This document shows, in pieces, positions 12,001-18,859 of a stretch of 64,000 bases of DNA. Under the pieces are notes generated by a model. It saw only the letters and a list, made by a program, of their open reading frames with translations. It made no database searches and had not been told where the DNA came from. The stretch's first letter is position 1; each line of letters opens with the position of its first letter. A program made the position numbers and the translations under genes. Source of the stretch: Paramacrobiotus metropolitanus (lineage: Eukaryota; Tardigrada; Eutardigrada; Parachela; Macrobiotidae); contig NW_026570283.1 in assembly GCF_019649055.1 (NCBI RefSeq), positions 1 to 64,000 of the forward strand, given 5' to 3'.

Positions 12001-15000
12001 GCGCTGAGCTATCCGAATTTTGGCAATTGTCACCGTTCACTCCATTATCACCAAATTTATTGGCTACAAATGATAGCAAATTTAGCGGAAATTCTCTACC
12101 GATATACATCAATCCGTTTCTCACTGTCTGATTCCGCGGCATCACGCACAACATCCGAAGTATCCACCCGAAATACAGGTCGACTATGCATCGGTTCATC
12201 CAGCGATTCCTGTGCAGTGACAACACTTTTGCGAACGTTCGTCTCAGAATGATGTCGTGAGCGCTTGGCTTTACTAGCTGCAGAAGCCTTTTGCGGAAGA
12301 CGCGACATATTGCGTTTAAGGCCTTTTGTCTTGATTGGTTTCGGCGCATCGTCGGCACTGTTAGAGTTCGAATGCAGTGAGGCCGCGCACTCGTCACTGT
12401 TGTCCCTGGAGGAGGGTTCCGGATGAGCCGGTGGGCGAAGCGGGGTGCGCTTTGTTGTCCCATACTTCTTATTACCAGAAACACTATAAATACGGGCTTT
12501 TCGAGTCTTAATCGACTCCGATCCACCGCGTGCCTGCAGTAGGGGATATCGCTGGTTTACAGTGTGCAGGCGATAAACGGCTTTTTTCTTTGCAAATAAC
12601 AACATACAAATTCGTGAATCAATATTGAAAACATGCACGCAGTACTATGTGGATCAAGACTGACCAGGGCATATTTTCCGGGTCTAAATTCAAAAAATGC
12701 TGATATTTCCATAAAGGAATAATGCTACCTTAGTATATTTAAAAAATCAATTTCATCTGCAAAGGCTCAAAAGGCGTGGCAAAGCAACAATAAAATGTTA
12801 ACGAAGTGTTACATACAGTTTACTGCTATTTGGAGCACTGGTGTTGCGCAGTCTCCTCATGATAGCTTCGTTTTGATTTTGCGAGCGACGCACTAGTTGT
12901 GGACTCTTCAGCAAGCCCCTCATGTCATCCCAGCCAAATTAATACTTGTCAGAAATTTTTCTAAATTATTAATTAAACCGTAGACAAGGAGTGCCTGCAT
13001 ACCAAGCTGTATTAATGTGCTTTTATATTAGTAATAACCGATAGCAAATTTTGGAAATTTAAAATTTTGCATTAGCGGCAGGGCCACGGCTACCGCATGT
13101 GTGCACTAGTTAAACACCAGGACTTGACAACTGGTAGGGTCCAATAATTTGCTCGTGCAATACGGTAAAATTCTATCAACAAAAAATATAGCCTGAAAGA
13201 GTACATACTAAGTACTGCACCAATACACGGCAACAGTACGTAGTGCTGTGTGTTCATTCATTCAAATCGAATTTCAAGACGTATAGTTCAGCATATTCAG
13301 CAAGCGCACTTACAGATGTACATTTATAGTATTGTACTAGTACTCACAAGTACAGCACTGCTACGCCAAGTTCGGACACTTTCCTCGAAAGATTATGACA
13401 AGTCACCCATTAAGAATTAAAACCGCTTTTCATTTTTGTATGATCAGCGTATGTGTCAAGCAACTTTTTCATTTAAAGTTATAAGCTGAAAGCATGCTTC
13501 GAATTACAGTGAGGTCTAAACTAGAACCGCCCAGCTTCCAAATACGGCTCGACCTATCTGTTCTGGGATGCATCTCCCTTTTCACAATTCGTTTAAAAAT
13601 TCCACACCTTTTCTAGTCTAGATTAGTTAATTTTATGGTGTTTGCCAATCAATTCACTTGCGGATGGTGACTAACATAGACCCATTTCTAGGAAGACCAC
13701 GTGACCTTTGCAGCATTCCTGCGGGCACCATCAAAATACAGGATGAACTTATTCGGGCGCTAGCTGTACAGCCGTGAGCAGTCGCAATTGCCTAATCTTG
13801 ATAAAATCTTGTTTACAGAGGATTGTGCAACTACTTCAGATTTTTGATTCCCACAAAAACCGGATACGTATCGTCCCAACGAATTATAATATCAATCATA
13901 GCATTTTTTAGACTGCTTTGTTAGGTTTTTCTGCCAGTTGTCCGGTATGTAAGTAAAAGAGGCCCACGTGCGTCGGCTCGTGCCATTGCTGCCTGTGTGC
14001 ACATTTTCAAAAATTTGTTATGAAGTACAGCACAGATCTGTGTATTAGCAGAACAAAGTTTTTGCACAACTTATTGTTTACAACACAAATTGATGAAAAT
14101 TTTCCGAAAATGTGTATTCAGGCAGCAATGGCCCGAGCCGACGCACGTGGGCCTCTTACTTACAGCATTTCACGACAGCGGACAGCTGCAAAAGTCCACG
14201 GTGCCGCAGGAAAAAGTTTACATAATAATGACCAGTAACTTGTACTGCACTGCATTACACAGTATATGATAGTATGCTAACTTTTTATTGTTGTCTGGCC
14301 ACGCCCTCTTGACGATGGCAGCTAAAAATACTTTTTTAAGCATACTACAATAGTACACTACTATTTTACAAAACATGAAAATTTTTTGAATTTGGAGGCG
14401 GAAAATGTTCCCTGGTTAGTGGTATTTTGAAAAATTTATGCTAAATTTTACGAAAAAATCGTTGTATTCATTTAACTCATTTGATGGCAGTAACTTACAG
14501 CGGCCCAAATCGCATCGAAAACGGCGCTTTCATTTTTTCTTTTGACCTGCGCGTCATCCGAATCATCCGAATCCGAACCATCCAAACCCTGGGATTCTCC
14601 CGAAAGCGCCCGAGAACCTTCTCACAGTCACATAAAGCATGATGAACTCATGTCAAGCAAGCACCACAACCTTTGAACATGCCAATGTAGCCATTACTTT
14701 CATCACAATTTAATCAAAAGCTGTCTTTGAACACTACCACACCAAGTGAAAAGAATTATTTTAACCTTGGTAAATTGGAATTTGGAAACATAAGTTTTGA
14801 TTCAAACTCAGCACTAAAATTCATTCCTCACCTGATGGCTTGGCCTGTACTTGACCGGACTGCTCGACGGCAAGCTTTGAGCGAGACGTTCGGTTAGTGT
14901 ATTTACTGAAGCCAGAAAACAACACATTATGTCTGAGTTGTATGTGCATACTCGTTAGGTCTATCACTGATTCATTGTTATCAAAACAAAGTTTTAAATA

Positions 15001-18000
15001 TTATTATTACTGGTGCAATACAATCTTGCCTAGCGACACCTTGATATTTATATAAATATCTGCCGTGTGCAACTATTTTATTTTAAGCGGCGTTTAACTA
15101 TTCAGGGCAAAATTGTCTCTAGCGGCGCTAATGTAAGTCGTTGAAATTCCGTTTTTCCAAATTCTGTCAGCCCGACTCCAGACCGATATATTCCAGTGCT
15201 GACCCCGATGGCGGTGCGGCCGCTGGCGTTAAACCGGTGCTTAAAAAGCATTCCGATCGACGTAGCCGCCGACTTAGAATGATACGGTAGGTGATTTTCT
15301 TCTGCATATCTGGAATATGTAAAAACTTTCCTGTTTAACTGGTTTTGCTTCATTCTCAGAAAAGTTACAGTAACTACATTTTCTGGAAGACCTAGATGAA
15401 ATAACACCTAGAAGAAATAACAAACGCAAACTCACTTTCTGAAAAATAAAAGCACTCCTGCTTTTGACGTCTTGGTGTTTGGAGATGCGGTAAAACATCT
15501 CTCAACCCTGAAATCGAAAACGGAACAATTAACATACCAAGAAACCGTCAGTGCAGTTATGCAGCCTTTGTTACAGCGCTGCCTAGTACCATGTTTCAAG
15601 TTCTTCGGCCACCTGGCATTCTCCGGTGTTCCCTGTTAAAAATTTTCTCTTCGGTTTTTTGTTATTTGCGTTAGGGAAACAATAAGATTTCTTCAAACAA
15701 ACTAGTTTTTTACGTGATGGAGTATCGATGTTCTCGTGCGCAGCCACATCCGCCTGGGAAGCACGTTGGCAAGCCTTTAAACTCTACGAGAAAATAAATG
15801 CTTCTTTTTAAAACACGAAGCATGGCATACACAAATTGGGCATTACACTAATAAATTCTGCATGAGCTTCGGATGCATTTTGAATGCATTTTCTTAATTC
15901 AGCACACTTTCGTCCGTTCTTGTCGGCTACAGATCGCTGTTCCTGAATTATCTGGTCAAAAGGAATTATATCTAAAAATAAAAAGCAAATCAAAAACCAC
16001 ATACCAGCGTTATGGGTAATCGATGTATTTGTTTGTTCATTTATTATTTCTTGGGCTCAGTTCTACTGCTTCCGTGTTATTGGTATTTCAGCTAAAGACT
16101 TTAAATTTCAGTTAATTCCTAATAATTCGGTGCTATTTATGTTTGATATATCGGTTAATTTTAATTCCGGTTAGGTGGTCCTGATTGGGCGCTGCTGATA
16201 TTTGAACTCAATACTGTTAATTTTAACTAGGTGCTACTAATAAGGTGCTACTGATATTTTATCTGAAAACATTGCAAATTTTGGTTAGGTGCTATTAATT
16301 ATGTGCTACTGATATTTCAACTCTATACAGTGTTAATTTTGACTAAGTGCTACTAATTAGGTGCTACTGATATTTTATCTGAAAACATTGCAAATTTTGG
16401 CTAGGTGCTACTAATTATGTGCTACTGATATTTCAACTCTATACAGTGTTAATTTTGGCTAGGTGCTACTAATTAGGTGCTACTGACATTTTATCTGAAA
16501 ACAATGTAAATTTTGGCTAGGTGCTACTAATTATGTGCTACTGATATTTCAACTCTATACAGTGTTAATTTTGGCTAGGTGCTACTAATTAGGTGCTACT
16601 GATGTTTTATCTGAAAACATTGTAAATTTTGACTAGGTGCTACTGAAATTAACTATGTTAACACTAATTTCGGTTAGGTGCTACTAATTAAGTGTGGCCA
16701 GCAAGTACCTTTGGTAGGAACCCAGGCTGCATTCACATGAGCGTCCGCCATGAAAAACATTACAAAGGACGAAGCTTCTCTGTTTCCGCACAGGTTCCTG
16801 CTGTTTTTGCCTTGCTGGGGATCAGTAATTCGTGCCGGCCACTTTACAATCTCATTTCGCGAATAACGGCCTGAAATAAATTGAACATAAAAAAAATTTC
16901 ATACCAAGTGCGCAGTTCAGATCCGTGAAAAGCTGCTTGCCAACGTTTCATATTTAGAGTTTTGTTTTAACCAATACGCATAGAAATACATTTTCTTTCA
17001 GCCCAGACTATTTCTCCAATCTTGAATTCCTCCATTCGTTGCCAGCTGACTGCTAGCGTTGATGGTTGGCCGATCAAATGTTCCTATGAAAACACACAAT
17101 TAATTAAGTTCTTTCTAAAATATTTTTGAAATCGCATCCTCAGATAAAACCCTACAAACAGCACACATCTCCAGCTCCCATTCATGAATACTTTTTAGCA
17201 AAATCGAACTGGGAAGATCGGTTTCAACCGAAGAAAGATGCAAGTTAAAATTGCACTATTGCGCAACTGCAGCGACAACCAGAACACCGTCATACACTCC
17301 AATATATCTCACTTACTCAGACACACATGGCCTGTCAGACAATGAAAACTAACAATTAAATCCAATTATCGTGATCGCACTCCACAGTACTCACGGTTTG
17401 TAAAACTAATTTACCTCTGACATTAGTGATCGCACTAACATGTTGCACTTACCGGAATTTCCTTCAATAAATTTGCTGAAAGGGATCGGTCGAGAATCGT
17501 TCCTGTTGCAACAGTTTACGCAGCCACTGACAGAAAATAGAGTCAACTAACCGTTTTATGGTAATTTCACGTCTTGCAAACCAACTGGTAAGTATAAATA
17601 AGACACATTCTAGTCAAGAAAAAGTAACAACGTTCACCGTGCCACACACTTTTTCAACACATGGTCACACAATTTGTGTTTGCGAATTTTCATAAGTTTT
17701 TAGTATGCCCTGACCGCATTACATTAATGCAGACATGCAAAAATGGAGTTCCATATTATTATAACGTTGTAATGCAGCCCAGTGGAAACCGGTGTTTCGC
17801 AATTTCTGTTGGTTGTGAAGTTCAGCGTTTGTGGCCAATGATCGCGATGTTCCCATACGAGGGACGAACGCGTTTGCTCATACACCTTACGTGATTTCTC
17901 GTAGGTGAACAAACAGCTACTCACAATCAGTTGCAAAGACGAATCCGCTTACAGTCAGCGCACTGCTTCCGTAGCGAACTTTGTGTCTACAAGGTGCACC

Positions 18001-18659
18001 ATCAGTTCATTCCGTATGGAAAAGAAGTGCAGCAGAAGCGAATGGAAGTTTGTTATGAAGCAGCCAGAGATCTGTATGCGCGCCCGGTTAGTCAACTGAA
18101 AAATGAAAAATGGCAGTCGTGTGCATGGAAGTACTGTAATATGGCCAGAATATGCGAAGCCGACTGGCAGATGATCTACCTCGGTCGCGAAACTTACCCT
18201 GAACAAGACATCCGCGGTTACATAGAGTGGCGGTTCAATCTAAAGGAAGTTGGTCAGTACCGGTTTATTGCAATGTACTTTAATTTTTTGGAGGGAAAGC
18301 TTTTCTTTCCTGGCTGAAAAACGTAAACGGCTGATTCTACTTTAGGATTCAAAGCTAAAAAACTAAAGGTCGCCGCGCTACATACAGCATTCCGCAACGG
18401 AGAAGTAAAGATTACTGCTGGCCCGCGAACATCGTCTGAGCGCTTTATCCTGACCGTATCCCCTCGCGGTTCTCCGCTTTGCATTGAAGAAGCCGTCGGA
18501 TGGGAAGACTTTCTGATAAGAGTGGAGTTATCAGGTGCATGTGTCGATGGCCAGGTCAGTCAGGATTCTCAGCTTTTCCCGCAGTTTTCACCGGAGGTCT
18601 ACGGAGAACAGGCAGAAAGCGGTTTGCGGATTGTGGTAGACATGTGCTCTCTGTTTTGA
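1..18659 (+). CDS. Host gene of unknown function, interrupted by two transposons in one intron (5' partial)
   Basis: I do not recognise this protein. Three exons fit in one frame: from the window edge to 134 (open, ending at a consensus donor CCA|GTAAGT, phase 1), 17905-18252 (acceptor TCTCGTAG) and 18346-18659 (acceptor CTACTTTAG, stop TGA at 18657). Phases agree at both junctions. The visible product is about 248 residues, rich in charged and aromatic residues, with cysteines in exon 2 (FRSELCVYKV, WQSCAWKYCNMARIC) that would suit an extracellular domain. No signal peptide is visible because the 5' end is outside the window. The intron 135-17904 holds the Ngaro and MULE elements. A further in-frame piece near 18742-18859 could be an alternative last exon. 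The link between exon 1 and exon 2 across 17.8 kb is inference from splice sites and phase, so the first exon is the least certain part. Confidence 0.45.
198..446 (+). repeat. Split direct repeat A1
   Basis: This 249-bp segment recurs at 4461-4709. It begins AAATAGAATTAGC and ends CAAGTCGTTCTT, after which the two copies diverge abruptly. It forms the left end of the Ngaro-type element. Confidence 0.9.
447..548 (+). repeat. Short tandem repeat in the 5' leader of the retrotransposon
   Basis: Just after A1 there are three or more copies of a 17-bp unit (ACTGCTGTAATAACAAT), followed by a TCG-rich microsatellite up to about 548. It precedes the gag start and is probably untranslated leader. Confidence 0.75.
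579..1829 (+). CDS. gag: Gag-like protein of the Ngaro-type element
   Basis: This is a 416-residue frame. The N-terminus (roughly residues 1-70) is a Ser/Arg-rich basic tract, which would suit RNA binding. A central alpha-helical region with no recognised motif follows. Residues about 295-320 form a Gly-Tyr-Thr-Gly repeat (units of GYTGTG type). Immediately after is a CCHC zinc knuckle (CLRCHLFGHLAREC), and then a second Cys/His cluster (CIDFNKGNCS...CSYCTG). In this retroelement class such proteins package the RNA. A second ATG three codons downstream (588) is an alternative start. Its end overlaps the RT frame, so RT is probably made by frameshifting or re-initiation. Intact. Confidence 0.82.
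   Translation: MFIMPSRRAVSQSTSRRSDASRSRSRSRSTSRSATRSPPPSSSSSSHSSSTRYQVNDKRKASTSRDSKRHSVGSGESLDRLLRLKSELRHELRKLDNHTSQVLSSQLPSRTQSVSPNKSRDSVLLVSEQHHPVQFPRLPIAARLGFELPSVPSRVERELRDRTKFVHFSELLLVNQNLDSHDRGDSSRGKLAPISSFAEWCEAFFVFMSYRAHYFPQLQHPLLKYMSIIASMANPKRQYHISQWLAYDQQFRMFARMHPDDCSIWQRTDNEIFRLTMIMPGNAVANRGNISTFGSGYTGVGYTGTGHTGYTGTGYTGPGYTGNARKCLRCHLFGHLARECPDKIAEDAIRMQSSEQLFRGRGVSDRRAVCIDFNKGNCSTPCKNKLRHMCSYCTGATHGEYSCWKLRDAGKSGNTA
1546..3390 (+). CDS. pol: Reverse transcriptase-RNase H polyprotein of the Ngaro-type element
   Basis: This is an open frame of 614 codons, +1 relative to gag, overlapping gag by 284 bp; the true N-terminus is not determined. RT motifs are visible in order: a GFRIILDLSRPV block, the first catalytic Asp in MAKQDIKHAFR, and the YMDD box in LLHYMDDFFFVG at about 2455-2490. 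The RNase H domain follows with the Asp in FYTDASSTIGFGG (about 2945), a Glu in SIEWCELVPVY, the Asp in LLHCDNLGVVQAW and a closing ADALSRQQW. The enzyme copies the element RNA into DNA. It ends in an ATGA overlap with the recombinase frame, which suggests termination-reinitiation. No break is seen. Confidence 0.87.
   Translation: MRVSVYAVICLVIWLVNVLTKLRKMLFVCNPVSSFFAGVEYPTVELSASISTKETVQHHVRINFGICAPIVPAPPMESTAVGNCAMPVNPATPLKIGVFIELLAPHPDRSFVNQIVTILQHGANIGYFGPRVSVYTPNCKSAKIHKDVLLKSVQKEIDLGHTVGPFRHAPFVNMVCSSLGVVPKKTSGFRIILDLSRPVGQSVNDYIDKATFSLSFCSVDDAIALLKRFGKGALMAKQDIKHAFRLIPVRREDWHLLGYCIEGLYYFDVVLPFGCRSSPYLFCLFSQALHWIVAHMFGFDNLLHYMDDFFFVGKSKSAECTNIVQLFIAAADRLGIPLATEKAEGPATKLTFLGVELDSVACTIALPPNKHAAILLLLQQWAVRSLCTKTELQSLIGTLQFAAKCVPVGRLFVRRMINLLPVSGTDAIVLGADIREDIQWWLDFLPIWNGSNCFLDVDWSGSDVLQFYTDASSTIGFGGYFNGKWFSCLWSELSSRPFYSIEWCELVPVYAACCIWGSDLCQRKVLLHCDNLGVVQAWNKFSTSSLSVNILMRKIFFLAAKYNFNLKISHIPGCSNKIADALSRQQWVRFRSLAPLADASPCVLPADFFTSFSS
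3387..4310 (+). pseudogene. Tyrosine recombinase of the Ngaro-type element, with one in-frame stop
   Basis: The frame starts in the ATGA overlap with pol. It runs open to a TAA at 3582-3584, then continues open in the same frame to a stop at 4310 (308 codon positions in all). The N-terminal part (SSTRRTYRAGVSSYFRFC) looks like a core-binding domain. The C-terminal part has the expected integrase tetrad: an Arg in FGFLRPSEFV, a HxxR box in HSFRIGAAT and the nucleophile Tyr in YARYVR. In this class the enzyme integrates a circular DNA intermediate. Only one substitution separates this copy from an open frame, so the damage is recent, or the stop is read through. I see no deletion. Confidence 0.82.
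4325..4460 (+). repeat. Split direct repeat B1
   Basis: This 136-bp segment starts with a G run followed by TTGTTTTAGC and ends at GACTGCGTT. It recurs at 4741-4876 with about one difference (GTTATG versus GTTACG). It abuts A2 directly. Confidence 0.88.
4461..4709 (+). repeat. Split direct repeat A2
   Basis: Second copy of the 249-bp A repeat, directly joined to B1 on its left and separated from B2 by about 31 bp of C/T- and G-rich sequence. Confidence 0.9.
4741..4876 (+). repeat. Split direct repeat B2, right end of the Ngaro-type element
   Basis: Second copy of the 136-bp B repeat. It ends at ACTGCGTT; the host intron resumes with AATAACTGCG. Confidence 0.87.
4898..4909 (+). repeat. Left target-site duplication of the MULE
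   Basis: TTTGCTCATACA directly precedes the left inverted repeat and matches the 12 bases that directly follow the right one. Confidence 0.85.
4910..4993 (+). repeat. Left terminal inverted repeat of the MULE
   Basis: It begins CGCGTTCGTCACTCGTATGG and pairs with the reverse complement of 17789-17872. The outer 40 bp match at all but about four positions; similarity then falls and is lost after ~84 bp. It lies about 200 bp upstream of the transposase start and may contain its promoter. Confidence 0.85.
5193..10898 (+). CDS. MULE transposase with C2H2 fingers, DDE domain and SWIM-type finger (six exons)
   Basis: The exons are 5193-5343, 5439-5755, 7896-8091, 8161-8983, 9504-9942 and 10392-10898. 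They sum to 2433 nt, giving 810 residues with all phases consistent. Two C2H2-type fingers are at the N-terminus (C16-C19-H37-H42 and C58-C63-H76-H81), probably for binding the inverted repeats. The catalytic domain shows the MULE signature: D320 in VCIDGTHG, D383/384 in WFLSDDANAFYNAW followed by CIWHARK, and E492 in SFVESFHR. A SWIM-type CxC-x9-CxH finger follows (C611, C613, C623, H625). The last exon encodes a basic Lys/Arg-rich tail. The enzyme should cut and paste the element. No break is seen. Introns 2 and 4 are filled with the GTAGCACC satellite. The start was chosen as the first ATG upstream of finger 1. Confidence 0.88.
5868..7305 (+). repeat. GTAGCACCTA satellite array in transposase intron 2
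   Basis: About 25 imperfect tandem units of ~57 bp. Each has two GTAGCACCTA boxes separated by ATTA, then a GCCGAAATTTACAATG stretch, TTTCAGAT and AAATATCA. A second variant (CACTGTATTGAGTTG with GCGGCACTTA) is interspersed, giving a higher-order pattern towards the right end. The array makes up most of the 2.1-kb intron between exons 2 and 3. Confidence 0.92.
7306..7895 (+). other. Remainder of transposase intron 2
   Basis: This stretch has no gene. It is AT-rich, with scattered AGTAAGTA and AGTAAC motifs that look like a decayed second short repeat, and it ends in the acceptor ACATTTTCAG of exon 3. Confidence 0.5.
9120..9445 (+). repeat. Second GTAGCACCTA array, in transposase intron 4
   Basis: About five degenerate units of the same ~57-bp repeat, in the same orientation, inside the intron between exons 4 and 5. 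They are more diverged than those in intron 2. Confidence 0.85.
10899..11474. other. Spacer between the two convergent MULE genes
   Basis: No coding potential is visible. It must hold the 3' ends of both convergent transcripts. I see no clear AATAAA signal here. Confidence 0.4.
11475..17035 (-). CDS. PWWP-domain and C2H2 zinc-finger protein carried by the MULE
   Basis: Exons read on the minus strand: 17035-16990, 16870-16709 and 15971-15847 (phases agree), then less certain ones at about 15783-15590, 15507-15436, 15380-15190, 14905-14831, 14620-14499, 12533-12110, 12066-11951 and the last at 11708-11475 (stop TGA). The first three encode a PWWP domain: FKIGEIVWA (W12), KWPARITDP (W26-P27), FVMFF (F51-F55), AAWVP and then IIPFDQ plus an amphipathic helix. 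PWWP domains read methylated histones or DNA. The middle is basic and Ser/Lys-rich. The end has two C2H2-like fingers (CPLPNC...HQHFRKEH and CSLC...RRHMELKH). The gene lies wholly between the inverted repeats, convergent with the transposase. It may target or protect the element in chromatin (inference). Internal exons need transcript support. Confidence 0.62.
12665..14414. mobile_element. Nested 1.75-kb inverted-repeat element with CAGGG ends
   Basis: The left arm (CAGGGCATATTTTCCGGG..., 12665 to ~12830) is matched by the reverse complement of the right arm (~14245 to 14414), including blocks around AAATTCAAAAAAT and GGCGTGGC...CAACAATAAAA. CAGGG-type ends resemble hAT elements, but the flanking 8 bp do not match, so no duplication is demonstrated. 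It lies in an intron of the PWWP gene. I see no transposase inside, so it would be non-autonomous. Confidence 0.55.
13945..14170. repeat. Foldback repeat inside the nested element
   Basis: The left arm (GTAAGTAAAAGAGGCCCACG..., about 13945-14010) and right arm (about 14105-14170) are reverse complements over about 65 bp with few mismatches. They share GCGTCGGCTCG and CCATTGCTGCCTG blocks. It could form a long hairpin. Confidence 0.75.
16105..16692 (-). repeat. GTAGCACCTA array in an intron of the PWWP gene
   Basis: About nine to ten units of the same ~57-bp repeat as in the transposase introns, but inverted on the map. The minus strand reads GTAGCACCTA, so the array is again in the sense direction of its host gene. 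It lies directly downstream of the donor of PWWP exon 2 (16709). Confidence 0.9.
17036..17788 (-). other. Upstream region of the PWWP gene inside the right end of the MULE
   Basis: About 750 bp between the right inverted repeat and the PWWP start codon. No coding exon is seen. It presumably holds the promoter and 5' leader, possibly with a non-coding first exon. Confidence 0.35.
17789..17872 (-). repeat. Right terminal inverted repeat of the MULE
   Basis: Reverse complement of 4910-4993. The plus strand ends CCCATACGAGGGACGAACGCG at 17872. A 77-codon ORF crossing it has no counterpart in the left repeat and is not a gene. Confidence 0.85.
17873..17884 (+). repeat. Right target-site duplication of the MULE
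   Basis: TTTGCTCATACA immediately after the right inverted repeat, identical to 4898-4909. The host 3' splice site (TCTCGTAG) follows 20 bp later. Confidence 0.85.
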
Positions 18660-18859
18660 CATTAATCATGCAATGCATTGCTCTGCAATGTAAGCTGTAT
18701 TTGATAGTATTTTTCGTACTTGGCAACACAGGAACTGAAGTTTTTGTTAAAGATTACGAGGACGAGTCCCATACAATGTACAAGATGATTACGAATTCTT
18801 ATGGTCAGCATTTTGATACCATGTCACACCACAAGTACCAACGGAGCAATTTTCCGTAA

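Larger units (their letters stand above)
4910..17872 (+). mobile_element. Giant two-gene Mutator-like (MULE) DNA transposon
   Basis: The element is 12,963 bp. Its ends are inverted repeats of about 84 bp (4910-4993 and 17789-17872), starting CGCGTTCGTC on both sides. It is flanked by the same 12 bases, TTTGCTCATACA, at 4898-4909 and 17873-17884 (10-12 bp of true duplication depending on where the ends are drawn), in the range known for Mutator insertions. Inside are a transposase gene on the + strand (5193-10898) and a convergent PWWP/zinc-finger gene on the - strand (17035-11475), both rich in introns with shared satellite repeats. The transposase frame is complete, so the copy may be functional. 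It lies in the host intron 20 bp before the 3' splice site. Confidence 0.88.

Noticed and set aside
17661-17894. A 77-codon ORF across the right inverted repeat
   Set aside because: It spans the transposon end and target duplication, has no counterpart in the left repeat and no family likeness.
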